Source of the DNA: an uncultured Mycoplasmatota bacterium
GTDB taxonomy: Bacteria; Bacillota_I; Bacilli_A; RF39; UBA660
Direction: 5' to 3'
DNA length: 35,774 nt
Assembly (NCBI GenBank): GCA_947571135.1
Contig: CANOWY010000012.1
Span: forward strand, 1-35,774
Under the pieces are notes generated by a model that was not told the DNA's origin, did no database searches, and saw only the letters and a program-made list of their open reading frames with translations. Each line of letters opens with the position of its first letter. The first letter of the stretch is position 1. Shown here piece after piece: positions 33,885-35,774 of the stretch. The translations under genes and the position numbers were made by a program.

Positions 33885-35594
33885 CTATTGTGCTATGGTA
33901 TATAAACCTAAAATTTGTTTTTGAACTTGTAATAAATCTAAAGCGTTTATGGCACCATCTCCTGAGGTGTCTCCGGCTAGTTTATAAGCACCTGATAATG
34001 AATAAGAGCCTAAAATTTGTTTTTGAACTTGTAATAAATCTAAGGCATTTACTACTCCATCTCCTGAGGTATCGCCTTTTATAATAACTTGCAATTCTTC
34101 TCTACTGTTGCTGTTTGTTACAACAACTTTATAACCTGTTGCAATGTTTCCAGAGGTAATATTTTCACCAGATGCTGTTTTTATCACTGCGTCTGTACCA
34201 CTTATGGCTTCAATAGAACTAATGACAGTTGCTACATCTGTTCCTATTGGAATACCAGATATATATCCATTAGAATAACGATATCCACTAGAGGTTACAA
34301 TAGATGCTATATCCATTGTAGTCGCAGAAGTTGAACCATCACCAGAGCCACCATTTCCGCTATTGTTTATCGTTTTATTCATATTATTATAAACTGGAAT
34401 ATAGAAAACAAATCCTAAATCTAATATTCCTAACGAACTAAAAGATTTATACGTGGTAGAAGACTCAGCAGAAGGTGCTGTAATATCTGTCATATACTGA
34501 TGAATATAAAGATTAGTTGGTACTGTTGGAACTACATTGAATTTTTGAAAATATGTCGTGTATTGTCCAACGTTAATATAGGTAGAAGCAAGAAGTCCAG
34601 CGGCTCCTTGTATGGCTAGAAGTGGTGTCGTCCAACCTCTTTGTTCTGCGTAAGCAACTCCACAATTATTGGCACCATTACTTGTTGCACAAGAATCTGT
34701 AACTCCATAATTAAAAAAATTGTATACTCCAGCATCTCCACTATATAGAGTTTTTAAAGAAGTGCCATTTCCTAATTCTTTTTGCATACGAGATGCCAGA
34801 AACATGGGACTTACATTGGTATTTTTTCCGGCTTCTGTTGTAATAGAGGCTAAATCATTTCCTTTTCCTAGGTTATATTGATAAAAATCTGTATTTCCTA
34901 TAATGGCTCTTACTCCATTTGTGTAATGGGTTGTTATGGAATCGTCATACTTTAAGTAATTAAATTGAAAAATGTATTTTTCATCAAACCAATTTCTTGG
35001 GTCCATATAGAAGGCTAAGGCTTGTTGACTTGCTGGGTAGTAAGTGGTTGCATACTCTCCCTTACAAGTTCTGTCAATATAGTTTTCATTAATAGATGAA
35101 GCAAAAGAAATATAACTTTTTCTGCATGCACTTTCTTTATCTACTACTGTTTCCCAGTCTAAGTTTGTCATTACAGGTTGAAAAGACCAATTGGGATGAG
35201 CATTCTTTAAACTACAAAGTCCTGCCCAATAACTAGAGGGAAAGCCTAAATTGAATAATTCTGTTTCGCAGGCATTTTTAGGTGATTCTCCGTCACTGGA
35301 TACTTCAACAATACTAAGTAAAGAGGCACAAACATATCCTGTTGTATTTTCATTATAAATTAGTTTATACCAACCAGAAGAGCATCCACTTCCTGTATAG
35401 ATATTTTCATCTGCTAAATTATATTTTGTCCCTGAATTTAAAACAGCAATCTCGGGATTTTTTGTTCCTGGTGCTGTTCTCAAACTGGCATTGTTATAAG
35501 TAACGAGTGCCATTTTGGTTCCAGCATGTACATTGTGATGTAATAATACAAAACAAAATACAAAGCAAAGACAAAAGAAACTTTTTTTATACAC
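33885..35594 (-). CDS. Secreted glucosaminidase with SH3 domain and C-terminal dockerin
   Basis: About 569 residues. A signal peptide (residues 1-24; SFFCLCFVFCFVLL) is followed by an SH3-type wall-binding domain (about 28-97: NASLRTAPGTKNPEIAVLNS). A glucosaminidase domain of the LytD/endo-N-acetylglucosaminidase type comes next (about 112-405): GFPSSYWAGLCSLKNAHPNW, YMDPRNWFDEKYIFQF, SPMFLASRMQKELG with a Glu as likely catalytic acid, and NLYIHQYMTDITAP. After a Gly/Ser linker come a small beta domain (about 428-507) and two dockerin repeats (DTSGDGVVNALD, DTSGDGAINALD), each with Asp/Asn calcium ligands. GTG 35594 is preferred: AGAAGG lies 8 bases upstream. The ATGs at 35615 and 35660 lie at or beyond the promoter. 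Confidence 0.85.
   Translation of the reverse strand: MYKKSFFCLCFVFCFVLLHHNVHAGTKMALVTYNNASLRTAPGTKNPEIAVLNSGTKYNLADENIYTGSGCSSGWYKLIYNENTTGYVCASLLSIVEVSSDGESPKNACETELFNLGFPSSYWAGLCSLKNAHPNWSFQPVMTNLDWETVVDKESACRKSYISFASSINENYIDRTCKGEYATTYYPASQQALAFYMDPRNWFDEKYIFQFNYLKYDDSITTHYTNGVRAIIGNTDFYQYNLGKGNDLASITTEAGKNTNVSPMFLASRMQKELGNGTSLKTLYSGDAGVYNFFNYGVTDSCATSNGANNCGVAYAEQRGWTTPLLAIQGAAGLLASTYINVGQYTTYFQKFNVVPTVPTNLYIHQYMTDITAPSAESSTTYKSFSSLGILDLGFVFYIPVYNNMNKTINNSGNGGSGDGSTSATTMDIASIVTSSGYRYSNGYISGIPIGTDVATVISSIEAISGTDAVIKTASGENITSGNIATGYKVVVTNSNSREELQVIIKGDTSGDGVVNALDLLQVQKQILGSYSLSGAYKLAGDTSGDGAINALDLLQVQKQILGLYTIAQ
33907..34075 (-). repeat. Two dockerin-encoding DNA repeats, 102-base period
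   Basis: The stretch from 33907 and the stretch from 34009 are identical for 35 bases and similar to their ends (about 33972 and 34075). They encode the two calcium-binding dockerin repeats of the glucosaminidase. Confidence 0.85.
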
Positions 35595-35622
35595 TTTTTT
35601 CACCTTCTCTATCATTAGACAT

Positions 35623-35631
35623 AGTATAACA
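35623..35631 (-). promoter_or_regulatory. Promoter of the dockerin-cohesin operon
   Basis: TGT-TATACT (extended -10) on the minus strand, with a weak TTTCAA 17 bases upstream of the -10. Start of transcription is predicted near 35616, just ahead of the ribosome site (35603-35609). Confidence 0.5.
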
Positions 35632-35696
35632 TTTTTCGACAATTTTTGAAAGTATGTCAAGTTTATTTTGTAATCTTTTTGTCAACTAAGTGGTTA

Positions 35697-35725
35697 TTGT
35701 AAATAGTTTTATTTTTCTGTATAAT
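35697..35725 (+). promoter_or_regulatory. Plus-strand promoter reading out of the window
   Basis: TTGTAA, exactly 17 bases, TATAAT. It is divergent from the glucosaminidase operon. The transcript begins near 35732; its gene lies beyond the right edge. Confidence 0.6.
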
Positions 35726-35774
35726 CCTGACTTTGACAGTTGAAGCAAACAAAAATCTCTCAAAGCCTTTGTTT

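Noticed and set aside
33907..34075. Repeats as a possible CRISPR array
   Set aside because: Only two copies, inside an open frame, coding for dockerin motifs.
35595..35660. Longer N-terminus for the glucosaminidase
   Set aside because: It would start at or before the predicted promoter; the GTG at 35594 has a ribosome site and gives a normal signal peptide.
1..35774. Alternative genetic code with TGA as Trp
   Set aside because: TGG encodes Trp in the readable proteins and TGA serves as stop in gene overlaps such as ATGA at 5960-5963 and 12912-12915.
1..35774. tRNA, rRNA or classic riboswitch
   Set aside because: No cloverleaf-like sequence or conserved riboswitch core was recognised on either strand by eye.

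Overview
This window is strongly AT-rich, uses the standard bacterial code (TGG for Trp, TGA as a working stop in ATGA gene overlaps), has clear AGGAGG-type ribosome sites and T-run terminators, and encodes cell-wall genes without lipopolysaccharide genes. I infer a low-GC Gram-positive (Bacillota), most likely a gut commensal of the uncultured Bacilli/Erysipelotrichia kind. The dockerin/cohesin pair and the fucosyltransferase suit a host-associated habitat. Species cannot be named from the window.

Layout: (1) 1-2.8 kb holds two small related coiled-coil proteins, a cation diffusion facilitator with a manganese-type metal site, and an Rpn/YhgA-like PD-(D/E)XK nuclease. (2) 2.9-31.1 kb is a cell-surface glycopolymer locus of about 18 genes, all on the minus strand except one inverted fucosyltransferase gene. 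(3) 31.3-32.4 kb is a TagO/WecA-type priming enzyme. (4) 32.4-35.6 kb is a two-gene operon of a secreted glucosaminidase ending in a dockerin and a membrane-anchored cohesin protein. A plus-strand promoter near the right edge fires out of the window.

How the genes may work together (inference from families): TagO loads the first sugar-phosphate on undecaprenyl phosphate. A DUF1972 rhamnosyltransferase-like enzyme with several GT2/GT4 enzymes builds a polymer, exported by the Wzm/Wzt ABC transporter at 24.2-25.7 kb; this resembles the streptococcal rhamnan (Rgp/Gac) core. Side groups would be added outside the cell by two lipid-linked sugar systems: a GtrB-type synthase with a GtrA flippase domain and GT-C enzymes (2.9-8.5 kb), and a GT2 plus DUF2304 pair like GacI/GacJ (15.0-16.1 kb) near a Wzx flippase and another GT-C protein. 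An O-antigen-ligase/Wzy-like membrane domain is fused to a GT4 enzyme (29.0-31.1 kb).

Striking features: five domain fusions in the glycan locus, a 10-base G tract inside a glycosyltransferase gene (possible phase variation), a frameshifted transferase pseudogene, and a self-contained cohesin-dockerin pair on a wall hydrolase. No tRNA, rRNA, CRISPR array or insertion sequence was recognised, and no gap over 300 bases lacks a gene.
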